Assembly: GCA_016875665.1 (NCBI GenBank)
Contig: VGPA01000044.1
Span: forward strand, 1-9,412
Direction: 5' to 3'
Source: Chloroflexota bacterium
GTDB taxonomy: Bacteria > Chloroflexota > Limnocylindria > P2-11E
DNA length: 9,412 bases
The notes beneath the pieces were generated by a model, which saw only the letters and a program-made list of their open reading frames with translations, was not told the DNA's origin and made no database searches. Below, piece by piece: positions 1 through 5,666 of the stretch. A program made the translations under genes and the position numbers. Position 1 is the stretch's first letter, and the number at the start of each line of letters is the position of its first letter.

Positions 1-107
1 TGGGCGGCTTCCGTCCCGCCGGTGCCCCCTTCCAGCCGCAGGCTCCGCAGGGCGGCGCTCCCGCTCCGGCTCCTGCGGCCGCACCGCGACCTGAGCCCAC
101 GGCGTAG
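1..107 (+). CDS. C-terminal tail of an unidentified upstream protein (5' end outside window)
   Basis: The frame beginning at base 3 is open from the window edge to a TAG at 105-107 and encodes a 34-residue tail rich in Pro, Ala, Gly and Gln, ending PRPEPTA. Most third codon positions are G or C, as expected for a real gene in this genome, and the next gene starts only 22 bp downstream, so the two are probably in one operon. Such Ala/Pro-rich tails are common as flexible C-terminal ends of many protein families in high-GC bacteria, so no function can be assigned. The other two frames give Arg-rich peptides typical of off-frame GC-rich DNA. The reading frame is fairly secure; the identity is unknown. 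Confidence 0.6.
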   Translation, partial: GGFRPAGAPFQPQAPQGGAPAPAPAAAPRPEPTA

Positions 108-129
108 CGCGGTCTCGCGAGACGAGCCG

Positions 130-609
130 ATGACGGCGCGGCCGAGCGGCGGCCGGTGCTTCGAAGACTTCACGGTCGGCGAGGTGATCGAGCACGAGCT
201 CGGCCGCACCGTCACGCAGACCGACAACATCTGGTTCACGCTCCTCACGCAGAACACCAACCCGATGCACTTCGACGCCGAGTACGCGGCGAAGAGCGCC
301 TTCGCGAAGCCGCTGGTGAACTCGTGCTTCACCCTCGCCCTCGTGACGGGCCAGAGTGTCGCCGATATCAGTCAGAACGCGATGGCGAACCTGGGCTGGG
401 AGCACGTGAAGCTGCCCTCGCCGGTCTTCGAGGGCGACACGGTGCGGTCGAAGACCGAGATCCTGGAGGTCCGTCCATCGGCGTCCCGTCCCACCGTCGG
501 CCTCGTGCGCTTCCGCACCTCTGGTGTGAACCAGCGCGGCGAGACGGTCATCGAGTTCGAGCGCAGCATTCTCGTGTACAAGCGGGCGCACCTCCCGCGA
601 CCCGCGTAG
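130..609 (+). CDS. MaoC-like hot-dog enoyl-CoA hydratase/dehydratase
   Basis: This 159-residue protein has the single hot-dog domain of the MaoC/(R)-specific hydratase family, which adds water to trans-2-enoyl-CoA thioesters in the cytoplasm. Visible landmarks are the N-terminal FEDFTVGEVIEH (11-22), the hydratase-2 region TQNTNPMHFDA (40-50) followed by a PLVNS segment (61-65), and LPSPVFEGDTV (95-105). His47 matches the catalytic His; the usual catalytic Asp is Asn42. From memory the closest relatives are MaoC proteins resembling M. tuberculosis Rv2499c, which sit beside CitE-like lyases and acyl-CoA dehydrogenases in leucine/itaconate-type degradation clusters. That pathway assignment is inference, because those partners are not in this window. 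The ATG at 130 places the conserved FEDF motif 10 residues in, as usual for the family. An upstream extension in the same frame is Arg-rich and overlaps the tail of the preceding gene. The Shine-Dalgarno is weak. Probably co-transcribed with the preceding gene. Confidence 0.88.
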   Translation: MTARPSGGRCFEDFTVGEVIEHELGRTVTQTDNIWFTLLTQNTNPMHFDAEYAAKSAFAKPLVNSCFTLALVTGQSVADISQNAMANLGWEHVKLPSPVFEGDTVRSKTEILEVRPSASRPTVGLVRFRTSGVNQRGETVIEFERSILVYKRAHLPRPA

Positions 610-674
610 CGCCGCGACCCGGCCGCCTGCGAGCAGCAGCGGCGACGATGCCCAGCGCGGCGGGGCCGACCTGT

Positions 675-680
675 CAGAAT
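675..680 (+). promoter_or_regulatory. Putative -10 box of ilvE (leaderless)
   Basis: CAGAAT, preceded by TGT (extended -10-like), ends 7 nt before the ATG at 688. This would place the transcript start at or one base before the start codon. No Shine-Dalgarno is present in the CT-rich stretch CTCTCCC just before the ATG. No convincing -35 is seen. It is the weakest of the four similar boxes in the window because its first base is C, not T. Confidence 0.45.
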
Positions 681-687
681 CTCTCCC

Positions 688-1650
688 ATGGTCAAAGAGC
701 TGGCGAAGACCGAGAACCTGCGCCGGGGTGCCGCGCCCGAGTCGGCCTGGGCGTACTTCGAGGGGGGCTACGTCCCGCTCGCGGAGGCCAGGGTCAGCGT
801 GATGACGCACGCGTTCAACTACGGCACGGGATGCTTCGAGGGCATCCGCGCCTACTGGAACGCGGCGGACTCCCAGCTCTACGCGCTCTTTCTCAGGGAG
901 CACTACGAGCGGATGCTCCGCTCCTGCAAGCTCCTGAAGATCCAGCTGCCCCACTCCGCGGCCGAGCTCGCGGAAATCACGCTCGAGGTGCTGCGGCGAT
1001 GCGGCTACAGAAGCGACGTTTACGTGCGGCCGATCGCCTACAAGCCCGACGAGATCATCGGCGTCCGGCTGCACGACCTGGGCAACGCCTTCACCGTGTT
1101 CGCGGTGCCGTTCGGCAATTACATCGACATCGAGAAGGGTCTGAAGGTCGGGGTCTCGTCCTGGCGCCGGGTCGACGACAACGCGATCCCGGCGCGCGCC
1201 AAGATCACCGGCTCGTACATCAACGCGGCGTTCGCCACCACGGATGCGCACGACTCCGGCTACGACGAGGCCATCGTCCTGACTCAGGACGGCCACGTCT
1301 CCGAGGGCAGCGCCGAGAACTTGTTCATGGTGCGCGACGGCCGCCTCGTCACCCCCGCCGGAACCGACAACATCCTCGAGGGCATCACCCGCGGCGCCGT
1401 GCTCTCGATCGCGCGCGACGAGGGGATCCCGATCGAGGTCCGTTCGATCGACCGCACCGAGCTGTACATCTGCGAAGAGCTGTTCCTCACGGGTACCGGG
1501 GCGCAGATCTCGCCCGTGACGAGCGTCGACCACCGCGCGGTCGGCGACGGCGTGACCGGCCCGATCACGGCGAAGATCAAGGACGTGTACTTCCGCGCGG
1601 TCAAGGGCATGCTGCCGCGCTACCGGAGCTGGGTCACCCCCGTCTTTTAG
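688..1650 (+). CDS. ilvE: Branched-chain amino acid aminotransferase
   Basis: A 320-residue class IV (fold type IV) PLP aminotransferase that interconverts Leu, Ile and Val with their 2-oxo acids using glutamate/2-oxoglutarate, the last step of biosynthesis and the first of breakdown. Landmarks: YFEGGYVPLAEARVSVMTHA (23-42), the BCAT-typical GTGCFEGIRAYWN (46-58), the PLP Schiff-base Lys172 in RAKITGSYINAA, the cofactor-region VSEGSAENLF (204-213), and TGTGAQISPV (268-277), which corresponds to the BCAT GTAAEVTPV loop. Length is normal for the family. The ATG at 688 keeps a standard N-terminus. The spacer of 78 bp after the MaoC gene and the -10-like box immediately upstream suggest its own promoter. 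D-amino acid aminotransferase and aminodeoxychorismate lyase share the fold, but FEGIRAY and the GTG loop favour BCAT. The stop overlaps that of the convergent LCP gene by 4 bp. Confidence 0.94.
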   Translation: MVKELAKTENLRRGAAPESAWAYFEGGYVPLAEARVSVMTHAFNYGTGCFEGIRAYWNAADSQLYALFLREHYERMLRSCKLLKIQLPHSAAELAEITLEVLRRCGYRSDVYVRPIAYKPDEIIGVRLHDLGNAFTVFAVPFGNYIDIEKGLKVGVSSWRRVDDNAIPARAKITGSYINAAFATTDAHDSGYDEAIVLTQDGHVSEGSAENLFMVRDGRLVTPAGTDNILEGITRGAVLSIARDEGIPIEVRSIDRTELYICEELFLTGTGAQISPVTSVDHRAVGDGVTGPITAKIKDVYFRAVKGMLPRYRSWVTPVF

Positions 1651-2951
1651 GGGAACATCCGCTTGACCAGATCCGCGATCTTCGCGCGGTCGGGGATCAG
1701 GTAGAACCCGCCGGGCCGGTTGTCCTCCACCAGCTCGCAGTGCGGTAATCCCGCGCCGCAGGGGAGCAGCGTCTCGCCCGTGATCGACGAGCGATCGATC
1801 GAGAGCACGAGCCGCGCAACCGGGAGCACACCCTCCGGATCGAAGCTCGTCGAGACCGCCCCGCCGACCGAGTCGAGGATCGCCGGGATCCGCAGCAGCA
1901 GCGCGCCGTCCGCGAGGCGCGCGCGCAGTGCCGACAGCACGTCCTGCTGGCGGACGGAGCGGTCGTAGTCGTTCGACGAGTACCGGGTCCGTGCGTAGCG
2001 CAGCGCCTCGTCCCCGCTCATGGTCTGCGGCCCGGCGAGGACCGACACGCGCTGCACGCCGAACGCCGCCGTGGGGTAGAACTCGTCGCGGATCGGGCGC
2101 CGGACGTCGATCACGGCACCGCCCGCGCCGTCGACGATCTTCGTGAACGCCTCGAAGTTGATCAGGGCCCATGAGTGGATCGGGACGAGGAGCAGGTCCT
2201 CGGCGGCCCGGCGCGCGAGCTCGGGGCCGCCGATGGCGTATGCGGCGTTGATCTTGTCCCGCATCAGCCCGCGGCGGTCGATCAGCGTGTCGCGCGGGAT
2301 CGACAGCATGCCGGCGGTCTTGTGCACGGGGTCGAGCGTCAGCACCATCATGGTGTCGGTGTTCTGCGTCGTGCCGCCCTCGCGGCTGTCGATGCCGAGC
2401 AGCAGGACGTTGAGCCGCTCCCGGCCGCTCCAAACGGGAGGCGGCGTGGTGGCGGGAAGGGCGGCGGCGTTCGCCGCGGCCGGGGGCGTGCCGGTGAAGA
2501 CCTTCGAGGCCACCCCGGCCCATGCGGACGAGTGCCGGTACATGGTGCCCCATCCACCAACCAGCACGAGGAGCACGATGCCGAGCGCGATGTAGTCCGC
2601 GCGGCGTTGTCCCGTGAGGAGGCCGCGCGGTCCGCCGGCGAAGGCGTCGATCGTCACGACGGCGTGATACACGAGCGCCCCGCCCACCAGCACGGCGACC
2701 ACGAGCTGGGCCCGGCGGAGCAGCGCTCCGGAGAGCGGATCGAAGGCGAGCGCGACGAGCGCTACAAGCGCGAGCGCGCCGAGGGGGAGTCCCGCGGCGA
2801 ACGCCGCCCGCCGCCACTGGCCGCGATAGGCCTGGCCGAGCCCGGGCAGGAGCCCCGACAGTACGGCGGCGAAGCCCGGACATGAGCCGTCGGGCGGGTC
2901 CGGCGCGAGGCGGCGGACCGCCCGTGCGATCGGCATACGGCCGCTGCTCAC
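1647..2951 (-). CDS. LytR-CpsA-Psr (LCP) family cell-wall glycopolymer ligase with polytopic membrane head
   Basis: LCP proteins transfer lipid-linked glycopolymers (teichoic acid, arabinogalactan, capsule) onto peptidoglycan outside the membrane. With the GTG at 2951 the protein has 434 residues. The N-terminal part holds a GLLPGLGQAYRGQ motif (33-45) and three predicted membrane helices (about 51-70, 81-101, 119-138). An Ala/Pro/Thr-rich linker precedes the LCP domain (about 179-348), with NVLLLGIDSR (181-190), NTDTMMV (197-203), SIPRDT (217-222), KINAAY (233-238), NFEAF (265-269) and DYDRSVRQQ (328-336); the Asp and Arg residues in these motifs bind the pyrophosphate/metal in studied members. 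Cys398 and Cys405 could form a disulfide. The GTG is preferred because a -10-like box lies 6 nt upstream. ATG 2936 is an alternative, and more upstream starts would run into the divergent ABC gene. The polymer attached cannot be told from sequence. Confidence 0.9.
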   Translation of the reverse strand: MSSGRMPIARAVRRLAPDPPDGSCPGFAAVLSGLLPGLGQAYRGQWRRAAFAAGLPLGALALVALVALAFDPLSGALLRRAQLVVAVLVGGALVYHAVVTIDAFAGGPRGLLTGQRRADYIALGIVLLVLVGGWGTMYRHSSAWAGVASKVFTGTPPAAANAAALPATTPPPVWSGRERLNVLLLGIDSREGGTTQNTDTMMVLTLDPVHKTAGMLSIPRDTLIDRRGLMRDKINAAYAIGGPELARRAAEDLLLVPIHSWALINFEAFTKIVDGAGGAVIDVRRPIRDEFYPTAAFGVQRVSVLAGPQTMSGDEALRYARTRYSSNDYDRSVRQQDVLSALRARLADGALLLRIPAILDSVGGAVSTSFDPEGVLPVARLVLSIDRSSITGETLLPCGAGLPHCELVEDNRPGGFYLIPDRAKIADLVKRMFP

Positions 2952-2957
2952 GCGGCA

Positions 2958-2963
2958 AGCGTA
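2958..2963 (-). promoter_or_regulatory. Putative -10 box of the LCP gene (leaderless)
   Basis: On the minus strand the sequence reads TACGCT, then six bases (TGCCGC), then GTG at 2951. This spacing would start transcription exactly at the start codon. There is no purine-rich ribosome binding site and no clear -35. It matches the TANNNT pattern seen before the ABC and Nudix genes. Confidence 0.5.
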
Positions 2964-2993
2964 CGCGGCGCGCGTCCGACGGCGCATCCCTTG

Positions 2994-2999
2994 TAGGGT
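2994..2999 (+). promoter_or_regulatory. Putative -10 box of the ABC exporter operon (leaderless)
   Basis: TAGGGT ends 7 nt before the GTG at 3007, placing the probable transcript start at 3006-3007. The earlier in-frame GTG at 2998 lies inside this box and is therefore unlikely to be the start. No Shine-Dalgarno precedes 3007. It faces the LCP promoter: the two -10 boxes are 30 bp apart, so RNA polymerase could probably occupy only one at a time. Confidence 0.5.
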
Positions 3000-3006
3000 G
3001 CTGGTC

Positions 3007-3765
3007 GTGACGCCGATCATCACCGTCGCGGACCTTACCAAGCGCTACGGCGAGATCGACGCGGTCCGCGGGGTGTCCTTCGAGGTCGAGGAGGGGGAGG
3101 TCTTCGGCCTCCTCGGCCCCAACGGCGCGGGCAAGACCACGACCGTCGAGATCCTCGAGGGACTCCGCGCGCCGACGGGGGGGCGCGCGACCGTCGCGGG
3201 CGTCGACGTCGTCGCCCATCCGCAGGCGGTGAAAGCGCGGATCGGCGTGCAGCTCCAGGCGAGCGCGTTCCCCGGGCACTACCAAGCGCGCGAGCTGATC
3301 GACCTGTTCGCGCTGTTCTACGAACGGAAGGTCGACGCCCCAGCGTTGCTTCGCGCCGTCGGACTGGAGGACCGCGCCGGGCAGCGCGCCGAGAAGATGT
3401 CCGGCGGGCAACGCCAGCGCCTGTCGATCGCGGTCGCGATGGTCAACGAGCCGCGCGTGCTGTTCCTCGACGAGCCGACGACCGGGCTCGACCCGCAGGC
3501 GCGCCGCAACTTGTGGGACCTGATCCGCGACATCCGGAGCCGTGGCACGACGGTGATGCTGACCACGCACTATCTCGACGAAGCCGAGCTCCTGTGCGAC
3601 CGCGTCGCGATCATGGACGGCGGCCGGATCATCGCGCTCGACTCCCCGAAGGGTCTGATCGAAGGGCTCCTGGCGAAGGGGTTCACGAAGCCGGTCCTCC
3701 AGCAGCAGGCGAATCTCGAGGACGTGTTCCTCAACCTCACCGGCCACGAGCTGCGGGAGGAATGA
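3007..3765 (+). CDS. ABC exporter ATP-binding subunit (CcmA/DrrA type)
   Basis: A 252-residue nucleotide-binding subunit that hydrolyses ATP on the cytoplasmic face to drive an ABC-2 exporter. All motifs are intact: Walker A GPNGAGKT (37-44), a Q-loop Gln in GVQLQ (80-84), the signature MSGGQRQRLS (131-140, Met instead of Leu as is frequent in this group), Walker B VLFLDEP (151-157) with the catalytic Glu156, a D-loop TGLD (159-162), and the switch His188 in LTTHYLDEAE. The C-terminal LEDVFLNLTGHELREE is typical of DrrA/CcmA-like exporters of drugs, lipids or polysaccharides. The gene is followed one base later by its permease, so they form a two-gene operon. The substrate cannot be predicted. 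GTG 3007 is chosen over GTG 2998 because of the -10 box position; the difference is three residues. Confidence 0.95.
   Translation: MTPIITVADLTKRYGEIDAVRGVSFEVEEGEVFGLLGPNGAGKTTTVEILEGLRAPTGGRATVAGVDVVAHPQAVKARIGVQLQASAFPGHYQARELIDLFALFYERKVDAPALLRAVGLEDRAGQRAEKMSGGQRQRLSIAVAMVNEPRVLFLDEPTTGLDPQARRNLWDLIRDIRSRGTTVMLTTHYLDEAELLCDRVAIMDGGRIIALDSPKGLIEGLLAKGFTKPVLQQQANLEDVFLNLTGHELREE
3755..3761 (+). promoter_or_regulatory. Shine-Dalgarno of the ABC permease inside the end of the ATPase gene
   Basis: GGGAGGA lies in the last codons of the ATPase gene, 5 nt before GTG 3767. It fixes the permease start and shows that this genome uses strong ribosome binding sites for operon-internal genes while first genes appear leaderless. 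Confidence 0.8.
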
Positions 3766-3766
3766 C

Positions 3767-4867
3767 GTGACCGCGGTGGGCCAGGTGCTCCGCCTCACGC
3801 TGATGCTGCTGCGGGCCTACAGCCGCGACTTCTCCGCGCTGTTCTTCGGGTTCGCCTTCCCGCTCATGTTCATGCTCATCTTCGGCGCGCTGAACTTCGG
3901 CACGTTCCGCGTGTCGCTTGGCGTAGCCGACGAGGCGCGCAACCCGGACAGCGCGCGCTTCATCGAGGCGCTTCGCGGCGTGTCGTCGTTCCAGGTGTCC
4001 ACCGGCAGCTCGCTGGAGCTGCAGGCGCTCCTGGAGAAAGGCGACCGCGACCTCGTCGTCCTGATCCCGCAGGACTTCCGGATCGCGCCGGCTCCCGCGG
4101 GCGCCCGCGTGCCGGCGATCACGGTGGTCGAGAGCCGCGGGGCGGCGCAGGAGGCGTCGATCGGTAAGGCCGTGCTCGCTTCGCTCATCGACCAGCTGTC
4201 CTTCGCGGTGACCAATACGCAGCCCGTCGTGACGATCCAAAGCAAGGTGGTCAGCGCCGCGCAGCTGCGCTACGTGGACTTCCTCACGCCGGGGATCATC
4301 GGGATGACGATCATGCAGATCGGCATTTCGAGCGTCGCGTTCGGTTTCGTGAGCGACAAGCAGCGGGGCGTGCTGCGCCGGATCATGGCGACGCCCATCT
4401 CGCGCCGGCGGTTCCTCGCGGCAAACGTCCTCCAGCGCGTGCTGCTGGCGATGCTTCAGGTCATGATCCTGCTCGCGGTCGGCGTCTTCGTCTTCGGTGT
4501 GCAGGTGGTCGGGAGCGTGGCCGCCCTGCTGGCGGTGGCCGCGCTCGGCTGCGTGACGTTTCTCTGCATGGGCTTCGCGCTCGCGGGATGGTGCACCACC
4601 GAAAACCAGGTGCCGCCGCTGACGCAGATCCTGACGCTGCCGCAGCTGTTCCTCTCCAGCGTGTTCTTCGCGAGGGACGCGGTTCCGGCGGTGGTGCGCC
4701 CGATCGCGGACGTCCTGCCCCTGACGTTCCTGAACCATGCGATGCGCGAGATCTCGACCGGCGGCGCGACGCTCGCGCAGGTCGGCGGCGATCTTGTGGG
4801 GCTCAGCCTGTGGACCATCGTCGGGTTCGCCGCGGCGGTGAAGCTCTTCCGGCTCGAGAGCTCCTAG
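3767..4867 (+). CDS. ABC-2 type exporter permease
   Basis: A 366-residue membrane protein of the ABC-2 family, partner of the preceding ATPase. The predicted layout is one helix near the N-terminus (about 24-43), a large extracytoplasmic domain (about 45-170), then a cluster of helices at about 173-195, 224-245, 252-275, 288-302 and 343-361. The cytoplasmic loop DKQRGVLRRIMATPISRRRF (197-216) is characteristic of the family and probably contacts the ATPase. A single permease with six helices and the large domain after helix 1 fits a homodimeric exporter of the YhhJ/DrrB-like class. The start GTG is set by the perfect ribosome binding site, with one base between the genes. The TAG stop sits in a CTAG that also provides the stop of the convergent Nudix gene. 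The substrate is unknown. Confidence 0.93.
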   Translation: MTAVGQVLRLTLMLLRAYSRDFSALFFGFAFPLMFMLIFGALNFGTFRVSLGVADEARNPDSARFIEALRGVSSFQVSTGSSLELQALLEKGDRDLVVLIPQDFRIAPAPAGARVPAITVVESRGAAQEASIGKAVLASLIDQLSFAVTNTQPVVTIQSKVVSAAQLRYVDFLTPGIIGMTIMQIGISSVAFGFVSDKQRGVLRRIMATPISRRRFLAANVLQRVLLAMLQVMILLAVGVFVFGVQVVGSVAALLAVAALGCVTFLCMGFALAGWCTTENQVPPLTQILTLPQLFLSSVFFARDAVPAVVRPIADVLPLTFLNHAMREISTGGATLAQVGGDLVGLSLWTIVGFAAAVKLFRLESS

Positions 4868-5457
4868 GGTGTGAGCGCGGCGTGCACCGCGCGGTGCACG
4901 TGGGCGCGGAAGCGTCCCCAGGCGCCCCACGAGCCCTCCACACGGTCAGACGGCTCATCCGGGATGGTGGCGAGCGACTGCGCCACTGCCGGCAGCTCGG
5001 CGACGTCGATCTCGCGATAGCCCTGGATCTGCTCGTGCGGGTCCAGGGAGCCGAGCGTGCCGCCGGTCTCGTCGACGAGGAAGGCGAACGTGTGAAAGCG
5101 TGACCCAGTGCGGCCGGCCTGCCGGTAGTCGACGACGACGAGGAACCGACTGACGGTGAACTCGAGCCCCGTCTCCTCGCGCGTCTCGCGCAGCAGCGCT
5201 TCGGCGATCGGCTCACCGAGGTCGATGCCGCCGGTCGGCAGGCGCCAGGCGGCGCGCGGGTAGAAGGTCTTGATCGAGAGCAGGAGCTTGCCGCTCGGCC
5301 GGCGAACCACCATCGCGACCTCGCCGGCGCGGTCGGTCTGGGTCAGGGGAGCGAACGCAACGTCGTCCAGGTCGACCGCGAGATTCAAGGGGACGCCCCA
5401 GCGGTCCGCGAGCGCGGCGAGCTCGGAGCGATAGGCGTGCGGGTCACGGTCGCGCAT
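4864..5457 (-). CDS. Nudix hydrolase
   Basis: A 197-residue cytoplasmic Nudix enzyme that would cleave a nucleoside diphosphate linked to another moiety. The Nudix box runs from Gly76 (GX5EX7REUXEEXGU): Gly76, Glu82, Arg90, Glu91, Glu94, Glu95, Gly97 and Leu98 are all present, with Thr92 in place of the usual aliphatic residue. The metal-binding glutamates are intact, so it should be active. An N-terminal segment of about 45 residues (MRDRDPHAYRSELAALADRW onward) precedes the fold. The substrate cannot be assigned from the box alone. ATG 5457 is preferred: a TANNNT box ends 8 nt upstream, and a longer frame to 5619 would be translated from the antisense of the ileS T-box leader and has no Nudix-like content. 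It is transcribed away from ileS and converges on the ABC permease with a 4-bp overlap. Confidence 0.87.
   Translation of the reverse strand: MRDRDPHAYRSELAALADRWGVPLNLAVDLDDVAFAPLTQTDRAGEVAMVVRRPSGKLLLSIKTFYPRAAWRLPTGGIDLGEPIAEALLRETREETGLEFTVSRFLVVVDYRQAGRTGSRFHTFAFLVDETGGTLGSLDPHEQIQGYREIDVAELPAVAQSLATIPDEPSDRVEGSWGAWGRFRAHVHRAVHAALTP
4881..4900. repeat. Perfect 20-bp palindrome just past the ABC permease stop
   Basis: The half-site CGTGCACCGC is followed immediately by its exact reverse complement GCGGTGCACG. It starts 13 bp after the permease TAG and lies inside the last codons of the Nudix gene (the HVHRAVH stretch). In RNA it could form a hairpin of 7-8 bp with a GC loop. No U-tract follows on the + side. 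It could be a transcript-end stabiliser, a factor-dependent termination hairpin or a dimeric protein site, or a by-product of a repeated His/Val/Arg/Ala codon pattern. Confidence 0.55.
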
Positions 5458-5465
5458 CGAGGCGA

Positions 5466-5471
5466 ACAGTA
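5466..5471 (-). promoter_or_regulatory. Putative -10 box of the Nudix gene (near-leaderless)
   Basis: On the minus strand TACTGT is followed by eight bases and then ATG 5457, which predicts an mRNA with a leader of zero to two bases. No Shine-Dalgarno is present before the ATG. The box occupies the place where a -35 element of the ileS promoter would be expected. Confidence 0.45.
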
Positions 5472-5488
5472 GGGCGCCCGAGAGTGCG

Positions 5489-5494
5489 TACACT
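5489..5494 (+). promoter_or_regulatory. Putative -10 box of ileS
   Basis: TACACT, with the expected transcript start 7 nt downstream at A5501. This is one base before the 5' strand of T-box Stem I (GAGGC, 5502-5506), so the promoter and the RNA structure support each other. No consensus -35 is visible 17 bp upstream, where the opposing Nudix -10 box lies. Confidence 0.55.
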
Positions 5495-5501
5495 TGCGGT
5501 A

Positions 5502-5534
5502 GAGGCGTTCGAGGGGCGATCCACCCCGAGCCTC
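5502..5534 (+). promoter_or_regulatory. T-box Stem I, ultrashort, with AUC specifier in the terminal loop
   Basis: GAGGC (5502-5506) pairs with GCCTC (5530-5534), and above an internal loop GGGG (5513-5516) pairs with CCCC (5524-5527). The 7-nt terminal loop CGATCCA (5517-5523) contains AUC at 5519-5521, an isoleucine codon matching the downstream gene. The long distal part of a conventional Stem I (AG bulge, interlocked T-loops) is absent. This corresponds to the ultrashort class described for actinobacterial ileS leaders. Confidence 0.78.
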
Positions 5535-5560
5535 CGCAAGAAAGCCCACGGGCGAGTAGA

Positions 5561-5584
5561 CGCGGACGGAGTCGCGCACCGTTA
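5561..5584 (+). promoter_or_regulatory. T-box Stem IIA/B pseudoknot
   Basis: CGCG (5561-5564) pairs with CGCG (5573-5576), and the loop bases ACGG (5566-5569) pair with CCGT (5579-5582) downstream, forming an H-type pseudoknot that ends in CCGTTA. Just upstream, GAA (5540-5542) and AGTA (5555-5558) flank a small GCC/GGC hairpin and could form the S-turn of Stem II; this last part is tentative. Confidence 0.65.
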
Positions 5585-5621
5585 GCGGCGCAGGACAAGT
5601 GGGCGCCATCGTGCGCCAAGT

Positions 5622-5650
5622 CGGGTGGTACCGCGGCGCATGCCGTCCCG
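5622..5650 (+). promoter_or_regulatory. T-box antisequestrator with UGGUACC tRNA-acceptor bulge
   Basis: Helix A1 is CGGG (5622-5625) with CCCG (5647-5650). The seven-base bulge TGGTACC (5626-5632) binds the tRNA 3' end. Helix A2 is GCGG (5633-5636) with CCGT (5643-5646), including one G-U pair. This is the standard geometry of the T-box antiterminator/antisequestrator element. Confidence 0.9.
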
Positions 5651-5666
5651 AGCAGGGAGGTATGCG
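5637..5666 (+). promoter_or_regulatory. Sequestrator hairpin hiding the ileS Shine-Dalgarno
   Basis: CGCAT (5637-5641) pairs with ATGCG (5662-5666); then G5642-U5661, C5643-G5660 and C5644-G5659 pair, G5645 is bulged, and TCCC (5646-5649) pairs with GGGA (5655-5658), with loop GAGCA. The ribosome binding site AGGGAGG (5654-5660) is almost entirely paired and the stem ends at the base before the TTG start. Its 5' arm shares 5637-5649 with the antisequestrator, so the two folds exclude each other. Confidence 0.85.

Noticed and set aside
610..687. Riboswitch or attenuator in front of ilvE
   Set aside because: The 78-bp gap has no T-box consensus, no leader peptide with Leu/Ile/Val codons and no convincing hairpin pair; a -10-like box adjacent to the ATG argues against a leader.
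1673..1689. Short GC hairpin after ilvE as a terminator
   Set aside because: Only 5 bp with no U-run, lying within LCP coding sequence; such repeats are frequent by chance at this GC content.
156..1748. Long open frame of 530 codons on the + strand
   Set aside because: It spans the MaoC and ilvE genes in another frame and is Arg/Gly/Ala/His-rich with no recognisable domain, a usual by-product of GC-rich coding DNA.
2952..3041. Longer LCP start at 3041 or at ATG 2987
   Set aside because: It would overlap the divergent ABC gene or its promoter, and the added peptide is Arg-rich and not membrane-like.
3737..4930. Minus-strand open frame of 397 codons under the ABC permease
   Set aside because: It is antisense to a clearly identified permease, and its Arg/His/Glu/Asp-rich composition is typical of an antisense shadow of a hydrophobic protein.
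5458..5619. N-terminal extension of the Nudix protein to ATG 5619
   Set aside because: These bases are the complement of the ileS promoter and T-box leader, whose RNA structure explains their sequence; the extension adds nothing Nudix-like and has no ribosome binding site.
5625..5666. ileS start at GTG 5625 or ATG 5640
   Set aside because: Both lie inside the T-box antisequestrator and have no Shine-Dalgarno, while TTG 5667 has a perfect one at 6 nt.
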